A stretch of DNA of 35,039 nucleotides, from positions 1-35,039 of the forward strand of contig JAAHHN010000051.1 of the NCBI GenBank assembly GCA_010672165.1. The letters run 5' to 3'. The notes beneath the pieces were generated by a model. It did no database searches and was not told where the DNA came from. It worked only from the letters and a program-made list of their open reading frames with translations. Positions 27,201 through 35,039 of this stretch are shown here, piece by piece. This DNA is from Spirulina sp. SIO3F2 (GTDB lineage: Bacteria > Cyanobacteriota > Cyanobacteriia > Cyanobacteriales > Spirulinaceae). The position numbers and the translations under genes were made by a program. Within the stretch, counting starts at the first letter, position 1; the number at the start of each line of letters is the position of its first letter.

Positions 27201-28181
27201 ATGGCATTTTCTGAGGGGCAACTTCTACACGACGGCCAATACACCATTGAACGGGTGCTTAATTCTGGACGGTTTGGCGTCAGCTATCTGGCTCGCGCCA
27301 AGCGGGGGCAGCGAGTCGTGATCAAAACCTTCCGAGATGAGATTTGGGAGCAATGGGGCGGCGACAAAGACAAGTGGAACAATCAGATTCTCCAGGAAGC
27401 GGGGCTATTGGCCCGGTTTGATCATCCCCATATCGTTGAGTTTTTTCAGCCCTTTATTGAAGACGGGCAAGTGTGCTTGGTAATGGAATATGTGGCGGGG
27501 ACAGATTTAGCAACGCTGGCCGAGCAGCATCTCCCCCTAGATGAAGCTCTGGACTATGTTCAACAGGTCGGGGAAGCCCTCAAGGTAGTTCACACCGAAG
27601 GCTTGGTACATCGGGATGTGAAGCCGGCCAATATTATGCTACGGGCGGGTGAGCCGGAAGTGGTGTTGATTGATTTTGGTTTGGCGGGGGGCAGTGAGAC
27701 AACGCTCACGGTGAACACCGCCACCCGGCAGGCGGGTTTTGCGGCTCCGGAGCTTTATGACGCCACGGTCAAGGCAGGGTCTTACACGGATGTATATGGC
27801 TTGGGCGCAACGCTCTATGCACTGCTGGCTGGAGTTGCGCCCCCAGCAGCGGATCAGCGACGGGATGACAGCCTACCGCCGTTGGCTGGGGTTGAGAAGC
27901 GGGTGCAGCGAGCAATTCGGCAGGCGATGCGGTTGGATTGGGAAGCGCGGTTGCAGACAGTAGAGGAGTTTTTGGATTTGTTGGGGGTGGATGCGGACGA
28001 ACTACCACCGCTGCCATCACCTACCTCTGAAGGCAAGCATACTCGTCTGCAAACCTATGTGGCAATTGTGACGTTGGTTGTGACGATTGTGGGAATTGGG
28101 GTTGGGGTGTTTGGGGATGAGTTGAAGGGATGGTTGCGTCGGCCTGAACCGACACCGACGCCCCAGGAGACACAGGATTAA
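27201..28181 (+). CDS. membrane-anchored Ser/Thr protein kinase
   Basis: A 326-residue eukaryote-type kinase. The glycine loop is NSGRFG at residues 21-26, where the first usual glycine is Asn. Lys42 is in VVIKTF. The catalytic loop is HRDVKPANI (137-145) and the metal aspartate is in DFGLAG (158-163). The usual APE motif is AAPELYD. After residue 250 a low-complexity linker leads to one membrane helix at about 286-304 and a short basic-proline tail (RRPEPTPTPQ). It is likely cytosolic with a C-terminal anchor. The substrate is unknown. The gene ends 12 bases before the broken DUF1016 gene. Confidence 0.92.
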   Translation: MAFSEGQLLHDGQYTIERVLNSGRFGVSYLARAKRGQRVVIKTFRDEIWEQWGGDKDKWNNQILQEAGLLARFDHPHIVEFFQPFIEDGQVCLVMEYVAGTDLATLAEQHLPLDEALDYVQQVGEALKVVHTEGLVHRDVKPANIMLRAGEPEVVLIDFGLAGGSETTLTVNTATRQAGFAAPELYDATVKAGSYTDVYGLGATLYALLAGVAPPAADQRRDDSLPPLAGVEKRVQRAIRQAMRLDWEARLQTVEEFLDLLGVDADELPPLPSPTSEGKHTRLQTYVAIVTLVVTIVGIGVGVFGDELKGWLRRPEPTPTPQETQD

Positions 28182-28193
28182 ACACAGTTGATT

Positions 28194-28499
28194 ATGAGTA
28201 AACTGGAGCCTCGCCCATCGTCAACGTTGTTCCAAGAGATTCGGGACTTGATTGATCAAGCCCGACAGCGGACAGCCATTGCCGTGAATGCTGAACTTAC
28301 GTTGTTGTATTGGCAGGTGGGTCAGCGAATTCATACGCAAATCTTGCAGGGAGACCGTGCCACCTATGGTAGACAAATTATCAACACCCTCTCCGCCCAG
28401 CTCACTGAAGTTTACGGCAAGGGATGGAGTAAGCGGCAACTCCATCAATGTGTACAGTTTGCGATCGCTTTCCCGGAGCTTCAGATTGTGCACAATTGA
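28194..28499 (+). pseudogene. N-terminal fragment of a DUF1016 (YhcG-type) nuclease
   Basis: The ATG at 28194 gives 101 residues (MSKLEPRPSSTLFQEIRDLI). ARQRTAIAVNAELTLLYWQVGQRI and GKGWSKRQLHQCVQFAIAFP match the DUF1016 N-terminal domain. The nuclease half is missing. The stop TGA at 28497-28499 is formed where the host sequence meets GAGAAAGTGTTTG, the end of the IS5-type element, so the gene was cut by that insertion. Confidence 0.85.
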
Positions 28500-29263
28500 G
28501 AAAGTGTTTGAAAAGTGTTGCAGATAAAGTTGGGAGGCTGAAGTACAGCCCCTCAACAATCAAATGACACAACCAGCCTACGATACAGACCTGACTGATG
28601 ACCAGTGGCGACAACTGGAACCCCTGCTACCAGAAGCGAAGCCCGGTGGCAGACCGAGGACAACAAACCTAAGAGAAGTCGTGAATGGCATTTTCTATCT
28701 GCTGCGCACCGGATGTGCCTGGCGGTTATTGCCTCATGATCTCCCCAAGTGGCAAACTGTCTACAGCTACTTTCAAGCGTGGGAAGCCGATGGAACCTGG
28801 GAGCGGCTCAATCGAGTGCTCAGAGAGCAAGTCCGCCGCCAAGCTGGACGGAAGCGATTGCCATCAGCAGCTTGCATTGACTCTCAATCGGTGAAAACTG
28901 CGGGCGCTGCCCAAGAAACAGGTTTTGATGGTGGCAAGAAGGTCAAGGGGCGTAAACGGACCATTTTAGTCGATACGATGGGCTTGTTGCTTTGTGTGGT
29001 TGTTCACAGTGCTCGACGTTCTGACCAGGCTGGTTTAAAACTCTTGGGTTCTTGGTTCGCTGCTCCTTGGGGCTGTCTACAGCTCATTTGGACGGACAGC
29101 ACCTTTGGCGATCAGGCTTTCATCGCTTGGGTCAAGCAAACCTTTGGTTGGACTCTTGAGGTCGTTAAGCGCGCTGATAATCAGCCTGGTTTCAAGGTCT
29201 TGCCCAAACGTTGGGTCGTTGAGCGTACTTTTGCCTGGTTTGGTCGTTATCGTCGTCTGAGCA
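28498..29263 (+). mobile_element. IS5-family element, left end intact, right end deleted
   Basis: The left boundary is probably at about 28498 (GAGAAAGTGTTTGAAAAGTG), directly after the cut DUF1016 gene. The right inverted repeat is absent: at about 29260-29265 the transposase joins the interior of a minus-strand Uma2 gene. No target duplication can therefore be read. Confidence 0.8.
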
Positions 29264-29286
29264 CAGTTGCACAGCAAAATCAATGA
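28564..29286 (+). pseudogene. IS5-family transposase, C-terminus lost
   Basis: The protein has DLTDDQWRQLEPLLPEAKPG, the catalytic aspartates in CIDSQSVK and WTDSTFGD, and the glutamate in RWVVERTFAWF. Homology stops at FGRYRRLS, and the last seven residues (TVAQQNQ) come from the adjoining Uma2 gene read backwards. The full family sequence normally extends about 20 or more residues further. Confidence 0.9.
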
Positions 29287-29473
29287 GGGCATTACCCGCC
29301 GCATGATCATGGCCGACAGATAACAGTTCTATCCTCATGTGGTTTTGATGATAATAGCCTTTGGCTTTGGCCAGGGTCGGTTCGGCAAGCAGTTGAAGAT
29401 AGTCTTCCCAGGATGCCACAATCCAAGTACTGGTTGGTAATGCTGGTTTTAAAGGTGTTGTGAGCGAACTCAT
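29264..29473 (-). pseudogene. N-terminal fragment of a Uma2-family (DUF820) endonuclease
   Basis: The ATG at 29473 starts MSSLTTPLKPALPTSTWIVA. SWEDYLQLL, then MRIELLSVGHDHAAGNALIDF, matches the Uma2 N-terminal half. After about 70 residues it runs into the IS5-type element. The catalytic half is missing. Confidence 0.8.
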
Positions 29474-29528
29474 TCCCTGTGCCTCTGGATCGGCTTTGCC
29501 CTGCTCTGTATTGTAAACCTTGCGCCCT

Positions 29529-30143
29529 TCACGCCCAAACCCGCTTCAGCGTCAGCGTAAACCCCGGCAAAACCGGCTCCCCAGACAACGTCATCGGATT
29601 CTCCAATACCTCAACAGCCTGACCCAGACGATAAATCTCCACCCGCTTATTTTTCGGGTCAATCAACCAGCCCAACTGCGCTCCATTCTCCATATATTCC
29701 TGCATCTTGGCCTGAAGCTCCTTAAGACTGTCGGTCTCTGACCGCAACTCCACCACAAAATCTGGACAGAGAGGCGCAAAACCCTTGCGCTGCTTTGGAG
29801 TCAGCGCATCCCAACGCTCTTGACGTACCCAGGACGCATCCGGTGAACGATTCGCCCCATTCGGCAGCTCAAACCCACTCGAAGAATCAAACGCCAAACC
29901 ATGACCTCCTTCCTCTTCAATCCACCGAACTAGGAAGTAACTAAGTTTTACGTTCCGATAACCCGTCTCGCTACCTGTTGGTGGTGTCACGATCAATTCT
30001 CCTGTTGCAGTCCGTTCTAATCTCAGTTCACGATTCGCCGCCGCCAGTATCGCAAACTGCTCTGGCGTCACATGTAGCGTTAAGTTTTGGGGAAGCTGGA
30101 GCCAGAGGGGTTGAGGTTGAGGGGGAGCTTGAACGACCATCAT
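29529..30143 (-). CDS. Uma2-family (DUF820) endonuclease-like protein
   Basis: Starts at the ATG at 30143 (30140 is also possible) rather than the GTG at 30170. It gives about 204 residues. RLERTATGELIVTPPTGSETG begins the family core. SPDASWV, then CPDFVVELRSETDSL, supplies the PD-(D/E)xK-like acidic residues, and AQLGWLIDPKNKRVEIYR is typical. These genes are very common in cyanobacteria. Their cellular role is unclear. It is intact, unlike its two relatives in this window. Confidence 0.88.
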   Translation of the reverse strand: MMVVQAPPQPQPLWLQLPQNLTLHVTPEQFAILAAANRELRLERTATGELIVTPPTGSETGYRNVKLSYFLVRWIEEEGGHGLAFDSSSGFELPNGANRSPDASWVRQERWDALTPKQRKGFAPLCPDFVVELRSETDSLKELQAKMQEYMENGAQLGWLIDPKNKRVEIYRLGQAVEVLENPMTLSGEPVLPGFTLTLKRVWA

Positions 30144-30239
30144 TGCGACCTCATTGGTTGCGCTTGCCACTATTCTAACTAACGTATACCGATGTTCTGC
30201 CCAGACTGATAGACGATCGCCATCCCAGACAAGCTAGAA

Positions 30240-30254
30240 TGAGAACCATTCTCA
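30240..30254. promoter_or_regulatory. Fur/Zur-type palindromic operator
   Basis: TGAGAACCATTCTCA is a palindrome of the 7-1-7 Fur-superfamily form with one mismatch. It lies 25 bases before the start of the flavoprotein gene. A possible -10 element, TAGAAT (30235-30240), overlaps it. Metal-dependent repression by Fur or Zur is inferred. Which one is not decided by the sequence. Confidence 0.6.
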
Positions 30255-30279
30255 CTCTCAGCAATTCAAGCGAACCAGC

Positions 30280-31404
30280 ATGAGCCAACCGCAAACCAAA
30301 CAGTCCTATGACGTTGTGATTGTTGGCGCAGGAGCAGCAGGCATCGGCTGTGGCGTCGTGCTCAAAGAACTGGGTCTAGAGCGCTTCACCATTTTAGAGC
30401 GGCATCAGGTCGGGGCCTCCTTTAGACGCTGGCCAGAGGAGATGAAATTTATCACCCCATCCTTCCCCAGCCATGGTTTTGGACTGCTCGACCTCAATGC
30501 AGTGGCGTTAAAGACCTCGCCCGCGATCGCGTTTCGGCGCGAGCATATTAGCGGTAAACAATACGTCCTATACTTGCAAACTGTTGCCGATCACTTTGAG
30601 CTACCGATTCAGACTGGGGTGGATGTCCAGACAGTGGCGCCCTTGCCCCAAGGGGGCTTTCAGCTCCAGACCTCGACCGGAGACATCCGCGCTCAATTTG
30701 TGATTTGGGCCGCTGGGGAATATCAATATCCCCATCTCAATCCCTTTCCGGGGGCAGAGCATTGCATCCATAACAGTCAAATTCGGTCGTGGGCGAATGT
30801 CGAGGGGGACGAATTGATCGTCATTGGCGGCTACGAAAGTGGGATGGATGCTGCTGCTAATTTAGTCGCTCTGGGCAAGAAGGTCGGTGTGCTCGATCGC
30901 TCCGGAGCCTGGATAGATCCTGATCCTGACCCCAGCATTGTCCTCTCCCCTTACACCATGCAGCGCTTGGAATTTGTCTACCGCACTGGGCAACTGGCTA
31001 TGGTCGGGAATGCTGCGATCGAAGAAGTCAAACCTGTCCCTGGCGGCTACGCAGCCTATAGCGAATACCAAAAATGGCTGACCGCCCATCCTCCCATTCT
31101 CTGCACGGGTTTCGATACCAGTCTGAAACAGATTGCGCCCCTTTTCGATTGGTCTCAGGGCTACGCCGCCCTCACTGAAAACGATGAATCCACGCTGACC
31201 CCTGGTCTTTTTGTCACGGGCCCTTCAGTACGCCACGGGGATTTAATTTTTTGCTTTATCTATAAGTTTCGTCAGCGCTTTGCGGTGGTGGCTAATGCGA
31301 TCGCCGATCGCCTTGACCTCGACCCCAGCCCCCTTAATGCCTACCGCCAGGCCGGACTCTTCCGGGATAACCTCTCCTGCTGCGACAATGACTGCGTTTG
31401 TTAG
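30280..31404 (+). CDS. CzcO-like FAD/NAD(P) flavoprotein with cysteine-rich tail
   Basis: The 374-residue protein has the FAD-binding VVIVGAGAAGIGCG near the N-terminus and a second dinucleotide fold at LIVIGGYESGMDAAANL. It resembles flavoproteins linked to metal handling (CzcO type). The C-terminus is LSCCDNDCVC, four cysteines in ten residues, suited to binding a metal or cluster. It lies under the Fur/Zur-like box and 129 bases upstream of the FeoB-like gene on the same strand. A role in metal reduction or uptake is inferred. Confidence 0.82.
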   Translation: MSQPQTKQSYDVVIVGAGAAGIGCGVVLKELGLERFTILERHQVGASFRRWPEEMKFITPSFPSHGFGLLDLNAVALKTSPAIAFRREHISGKQYVLYLQTVADHFELPIQTGVDVQTVAPLPQGGFQLQTSTGDIRAQFVIWAAGEYQYPHLNPFPGAEHCIHNSQIRSWANVEGDELIVIGGYESGMDAAANLVALGKKVGVLDRSGAWIDPDPDPSIVLSPYTMQRLEFVYRTGQLAMVGNAAIEEVKPVPGGYAAYSEYQKWLTAHPPILCTGFDTSLKQIAPLFDWSQGYAALTENDESTLTPGLFVTGPSVRHGDLIFCFIYKFRQRFAVVANAIADRLDLDPSPLNAYRQAGLFRDNLSCCDNDCVC

Positions 31405-31426
31405 GGAAGTGGCGGGCAAGATGCCC

Positions 31427-31468
31427 GCGCTACGGAATAACCATGAGATTGAACAAAAACCGTAGCGC
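31427..31468. repeat. inverted repeat between the two metal-unit genes
   Basis: GCGCTACGG (31427-31435) and CCGTAGCGC (31460-31468) are exact inverted repeats with a 24-base loop. Flanking sequence (GGCGGGCAAGATGCCCGC, and GCCATCCTGGCTGCCAGG) has its own short hairpins. It is a known kind of cyanobacterial intergenic repeat and could act as a processing site between the two cistrons. Confidence 0.6.
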
Positions 31469-31533
31469 AGCCATCCTGGCTGCCAGGTGAATAATCCAGA
31501 CTCAGAATTTGAATCTTTTTCCTCTCTCCAGCC

Positions 31534-33171
31534 ATGACCCATGCCCTGCCGACCCAACGCATCACCGTGATCGTCGGCAAAGAAAGCACCGGTAAATCTG
31601 CATTGGCCGCAGCGCTCACCGGACGTTCTCCTGTCAGCACCAATATCCAAGGCTCAACGATCGCCTGTGAAACCTATCAGACCCGAGACGATACCCTGAT
31701 CGACACCCCTGGCATTCTCTTGCGCTCCGACACCGCCACCACCCGAACCGCCCTGGCCCAACTCCAGTGCCATAACCGGATTTTGCTCGTGGTTAAGGCG
31801 ACCCATATTGATGATGACCTGGCGGATCTGCTGCCGCTGGTTGCAGAGAAGCAAGGGCTAGTGGTCGTCACCTTCTGGGATAAAATCTCGCCCGCTGACC
31901 GCGCACAGCAGGTCTTAGAGCGTTGGGAGCAAGCCTCCGGTGTGAAGTTTCTGCCCGTAGATGCCCGGCAGCTTCGCCCGGAGCAACGTCAACAGATTCT
32001 AGCCGCATTGCAGACATTAAACCCCTTCCCTCCGCAATGGCAGGCAATGCCAGCGGGCTGGCAGTTCAAGCCTGCACCCACCTGGCTGGAGCACCCCTGC
32101 TGGGGTCGGTGGTTGGCTATCCTGCTGTTGCTGTTGCCAGCGGTGGCTGCGGTTTGGGTCGCCAATAGCGTCGCGGGCCTAATCGAGCCGCTGATCCAAA
32201 CGGGGTTGACCTCGCTGGTCAACGTGCTTTCTCAAACCCCACCACTGCTCGCAGCGATTCTAATCGGGCGCTATGGCTTAGTGACGATGGGGCCGCTGTT
32301 ATTGGTTTGGGCGGTGCCGACGGTGCTGCTCTATGCCCTGTTTTTAGGGACATACAAGGCCAGCGGTTTAGTAGAGCGCCTCACCGTGGCGTTGCATCCC
32401 GTCTTCAGGCCATTTGGCCTATCGGGACGAGATTTGGTACGGGTAATGATGGGGTTTGGCTGCAATGTGCCCGCCGTGATTAGCACCCGTGCCTGTTCCC
32501 GTTGTTCCCGACAGACCTGCATGGGTGCGATCGCGTTTGGGTCGGCCTGTTCTTACCAGCTTGGGGCCACTCTGGGGGTCTTCAGCGCTGCCCATCTGCC
32601 TGGTTTAGTCGTGCCTTACCTGGGCTACCTAACCCTAACCACTCTGATCTACACTCGCCTGACTGCACCCAAAGCCGCCCGCTCGCTCCACAATACGCTG
32701 ATGATCGAGCAGCGCACCTTTTTGGAGCTGCCCCGTTGGTCGGCGATCTGGCGCGAAACTCAGGGCAACCTGAGCCAGTTTTTCACCAATGCGCTGCCGA
32801 TCTTTTTCGGGATTACCATCTTTGCCTCGGTTCTGGACTGGCTCGGCGTGATCACCGTTCTGGCGGGATCGATTCATCCCCTGATGGGGCTGTTTAACCT
32901 GCCACCCGACGCTGCCCTCGCTGTTATTTTGGCTTCAATTCGCAAGGATGGGCTACTGCTCTTCGCAGAACCCGACACCCTAGCCGTCCTCACGCCCCTA
33001 CAAATCTTGACGGGGGTGTATCTGGCGGGGGTGTTGCTCCCCTGCCTAGTCACTGCCCTAACCATTGCCCGCGAACAGTCGGTGCGGTTTGCGGTGGGGT
33101 TGATGGTGAGGCAGGCGATCGCAGCGATCGCGTTTTCGATGGTGTTGGCCTGGGGCGGGCATTGGTTGTAA
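31534..33171 (+). CDS. FeoB-like GTPase/transporter with altered G domain
   Basis: The 545-residue protein has an N-terminal G domain with P-loop GKESTGKS (15-22) and LIDTPGIL (G3). The usual NKxD G4 is replaced by TFWDK, so guanine specificity is doubtful. The membrane part begins near WGRWLAILLLLLPAV and has the FeoB gate signature VMMGFGCNVPAVISTRACS. The following ACSRCSRQTC adds cysteines, and a second gate reads FGSACSYQLG. Ferrous iron uptake is the family role. Another metal is possible, given the unusual gate and the operator upstream. It is the second gene of the flavoprotein unit. Confidence 0.85.
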   Translation: MTHALPTQRITVIVGKESTGKSALAAALTGRSPVSTNIQGSTIACETYQTRDDTLIDTPGILLRSDTATTRTALAQLQCHNRILLVVKATHIDDDLADLLPLVAEKQGLVVVTFWDKISPADRAQQVLERWEQASGVKFLPVDARQLRPEQRQQILAALQTLNPFPPQWQAMPAGWQFKPAPTWLEHPCWGRWLAILLLLLPAVAAVWVANSVAGLIEPLIQTGLTSLVNVLSQTPPLLAAILIGRYGLVTMGPLLLVWAVPTVLLYALFLGTYKASGLVERLTVALHPVFRPFGLSGRDLVRVMMGFGCNVPAVISTRACSRCSRQTCMGAIAFGSACSYQLGATLGVFSAAHLPGLVVPYLGYLTLTTLIYTRLTAPKAARSLHNTLMIEQRTFLELPRWSAIWRETQGNLSQFFTNALPIFFGITIFASVLDWLGVITVLAGSIHPLMGLFNLPPDAALAVILASIRKDGLLLFAEPDTLAVLTPLQILTGVYLAGVLLPCLVTALTIAREQSVRFAVGLMVRQAIAAIAFSMVLAWGGHWL

Positions 33172-33222
33172 CCCCTGCCTCTGAACCAGTTTAGACTTTC
33201 GGGTTGGCTTCAAAGAGGTTTT

Positions 33223-33286
33223 GGTGCGTTACGCAGGAGCAGAGATTATCTATGTTATTGATAAATTGTTTCCCTGCTAACGCACC
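33223..33286. repeat. inverted repeat with GGTGCGTTA arms
   Basis: GGTGCGTTACGCAGG (33223-33237) and CCTGCTAACGCACC (33273-33286) are near-perfect inverted repeats between the convergent FeoB-like and Coq4-like genes. It is a common cyanobacterial repeat and might end transcription from both sides. Confidence 0.55.
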
Positions 33287-33307
33287 CTACACCATTAATG
33301 ATCATAA

Positions 33308-34390
33308 TCAATACAAATCCGCTTGTATATAATGAGAACTATCCTTGAAAATTTTACGCCGGGGAATTCCCAAAAACTCTCTCACCTCTTGAAGAGGATA
33401 GCCCAAATAGCGATCCCATCGAAAACAAGTAAGGGGTTTGCTTCGCAATCCTCGCTCAAAGCTTTCTAACATAGAATCTCTATATTCTTTTTCTTCTAAA
33501 GTTGCTTGGCTTGGTAAAGGTTGTAAAGCTGAATAAAGTTCCTCTAGATATTCATCAACACAGATTTCGATATCGAGACAGTTCAACTTAAATGATGCAT
33601 ACATCCATTTCTCACACTCTGCTATAAAAGTTGGGAAGCGAAAGTTCTTACTTGACTGCTTATAATCACTGGTGTTAAGCCATAACGGATAAGCATTCGT
33701 GAGCCATCTAGAACAATGTGGCATAGACGTATTAACCCACTCAGCAAAAATTGGAATGATGGACTTAAGATGAACCTGTCCTAGAATAAAAGCATAAATG
33801 TACATTTCTTCATGTAGCACAAGTAGATCGCGTTCGTAACATTGAGGATCGTTGTAAACAATAAATCCTCCATCCCAACCGTAATGATAGAATTCTCCAA
33901 CAAGATGGTAAAAATCATGAGTCTGACGCAACAAGCGAATAAACCATTCAACATCCGAATTCGTGGCTAGTGGATTTTTATCAAACTCATAAAACTTACC
34001 GTCACACATATATTGCAAGTAAGCACCTCCCAAAGTGTTTTTTGGGAAATGTGCTAAGCCTCCAGGCGACAAATTCGCCACAAGATAACGCTCATTTTGG
34101 AGAATCTCAATATCTGTCAAGCAAAGATGGATAAACTTATCAATACTCAATGATTTCTTATACTCTATCGAGACTTGACGTTGAACCTCAAGATTTTTGA
34201 TCGACCAATTCATGGCCATTGAAGAAGCTTTATCTTGAAAATCTTGCTGTACTAATTTCCCATGCAATTCCTCGTAATAGGATGCTTTTTCTGAATTTGG
34301 CACTAGAGAAAAATTTGAGCCGTCTGCATTATAGTCATTCTGCCCTGCATAAGTTGTAGCTTGATTGAGATAAAAATCAATATCTTTCAT
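33308..34390 (-). CDS. Coq4-like protein in AT-rich DNA
   Basis: The 360-residue product starts MKDIDFYLNQATTYAGQNDY. The core, NTLGGAYLQYMCDGKFYEF, then WFIRLLRQTHDFYHLVGEF, carries the Coq4 HDxxH motif at residues 158-162. HEEMYIYAFILGQ follows. Coq4 proteins act in ubiquinone synthesis, but cyanobacteria make plastoquinone, so the role here is open. It is longer than typical Coq4, with about 100 extra residues at each end. Base composition is clearly AT-richer than its neighbours, which suggests transfer. No similar gene is adjacent. Confidence 0.7.
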   Translation of the reverse strand: MKDIDFYLNQATTYAGQNDYNADGSNFSLVPNSEKASYYEELHGKLVQQDFQDKASSMAMNWSIKNLEVQRQVSIEYKKSLSIDKFIHLCLTDIEILQNERYLVANLSPGGLAHFPKNTLGGAYLQYMCDGKFYEFDKNPLATNSDVEWFIRLLRQTHDFYHLVGEFYHYGWDGGFIVYNDPQCYERDLLVLHEEMYIYAFILGQVHLKSIIPIFAEWVNTSMPHCSRWLTNAYPLWLNTSDYKQSSKNFRFPTFIAECEKWMYASFKLNCLDIEICVDEYLEELYSALQPLPSQATLEEKEYRDSMLESFERGLRSKPLTCFRWDRYLGYPLQEVREFLGIPRRKIFKDSSHYIQADLY

Positions 34391-34690
34391 GTTTTTATAT
34401 CTGCTTATTTTATTGTTATTTCATAAAGGCATTAAGCATTGATAATGCTGGCAATTATAAATTATAAAGACCTCGCCCATGTAATTATCTCGCATGTGGA
34501 TTTTTTTAAGATTCGGAACTAGTCATCTAGAGAGTTGTCGTTGTAGGGTGGGTGATGTCCACCGCAGTTTAATAACGGAAACCTCGAAAATTCAGAATCC
34601 AAGGTAGAGCGCAATGTATCCTTGCTGTTTAAGCTCTCAAAAATCACTAAAATAGCAATTAATTGAGGTTCCCAAACTACAAGCACTGAC
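34391..34690. other. AT-rich intergenic region
   Basis: Upstream region of the Coq4-like gene. It is AT-rich up to about 34510, then changes to repeat-like sequence (GTAGGGTGGGTGATGTCCACC at 34544-34564, paraphrased as a GTAGGGTGGG/CCACC unit). No coding frame is seen. The promoter of the Coq4-like gene should lie near 34391-34480. Confidence 0.5.
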
Positions 34691-34692
34691 TA

Positions 34693-34919
34693 CCCTCCCG
34701 AAAACTCTCGCAACAATCAAGTCCCCACCTGTTCTTGATCCTCCTGCCGACTTGCTCCAATACTGTGGCCAACACCGTCATCGGCAACCCACCTCAAACC
34801 AATGACGCATCCAGCCGCTGGCTCCCTCGTGGGGTGAGGGCATAGGCTAAAACGATCATCGCCCATACATCCACGACCCAATATTCTTTAACCCCCAGCA
34901 CCTCATATAGCGATCGCTT
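34693..34919 (-). pseudogene. decayed Uma2-family gene
   Basis: The minus strand from about 34919 reads KRSLYEVLGVKEYWVVDVWA, then IVLAYALTPRGSQRLDASLV and a TGA. Later, in another frame, it reads ASRQEDQEQVGT, then a stop and LLREFSGG. All pieces are in the order of the Uma2 C-terminal half. At least one frameshift and two stops break it. An in-frame TAG lies just upstream (LDN-stop-GNKRSLYE). Confidence 0.75.
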
Positions 34920-35011
34920 ATTGCCCTAGTTATCCAATACCTTACCTGGATTGAAACCGCTATCTGTAGATGCCAGTGGCCCGAAAAAGCCCCCCCATCA
35001 AACCTGCCACA

Positions 35012-35037
35012 AACAGTCGGTGTGGTTTGCGGTGGGG
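35012..35037 (+). repeat. copy of the FeoB-like gene's 3' coding end
   Basis: AACAGTCGGTGTGGTTTGCG followed by GTGGGG repeats the coding bases at 33074-33099 with one mismatch in 26. The upstream bases (TGCCACA versus TGCCCGCG) are weakly similar. It lies at the window edge, so its full extent is unseen. Confidence 0.6.
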
Positions 35038-35039
35038 CA

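Noticed and set aside
1-35039. Direct-repeat arrays or CRISPR
   Set aside because: No regularly spaced identical repeats were seen in any gap.

Overview
The window is cyanobacterial chromosomal DNA. The octamer GCGATCGC (HIP1) recurs throughout, and there is a bilin lyase of the CpcS family, a Ftn2/ZipN/ARC6 cell-division protein, a DUF3007 membrane protein, a PaO/TIC55-type Rieske oxygenase and GT-rich REP-like intergenic repeats. The species cannot be named from this alone. No tRNA, rRNA or CRISPR array was seen.

Layout. (1) Positions 1-1160 hold the end of an unidentified gene and a minus-strand pair: a small three-helix membrane protein followed five bases later by a protein with an N-terminal effector-associated domain (EAD1-like). 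(2) Positions 1600-9400 are mostly housekeeping: an SLH-domain surface protein, moaA, rnc, mnmA, purB and rlmN, separated by repeat-filled gaps. (3) Positions 9414-15170 are accessory: a GT25 glycosyltransferase, then a plus-strand cluster of an EAD1-like/trypsin-like protease (split by a frameshift), a 36-codon remnant of the same small membrane protein, and a 910-residue EAD1-like protein with four GAF domains. An IS4-type fragment bounded by inverted repeats ends the cluster. (4) Positions 15200-22300 hold a small conserved protein, a pentapeptide-repeat gene with an internal stop, a LuxR-type response regulator divergent from a Rieske oxygenase, ilvD, a free-standing degenerate STAND-like domain and cpcS. 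(5) Positions 22500-26830 hold zipN, DUF3007, trpA and a histone-deacetylase-family gene. (6) Positions 27200-30170 hold a Ser/Thr kinase, then a scar where an IS5-type element lies against broken DUF1016 and Uma2 genes, then an intact Uma2 gene. (7) Positions 30240-33171 are a likely metal-responsive unit: a Fur/Zur-like palindrome, a CzcO-like flavoprotein with a cysteine-rich tail and a FeoB-like transporter. (8) The right end has an AT-rich Coq4-like gene, a decayed Uma2 gene and a short copy of the FeoB-like gene's 3' end.

The most interesting system is the EAD1-like family. Two loci about 11 kb apart share the arrangement of a small membrane protein, a stop, a two-base CG spacer and the start of an EAD1-like gene, so they look like paralogous operons. 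One carries a putative protease effector and a multi-GAF putative sensor. Two of the three EAD1-like genes need a one-base correction to read through, and the small membrane gene at the second locus has lost about 101 codons in frame. The set is either decaying, switchable by frameshift, or affected by sequence errors.
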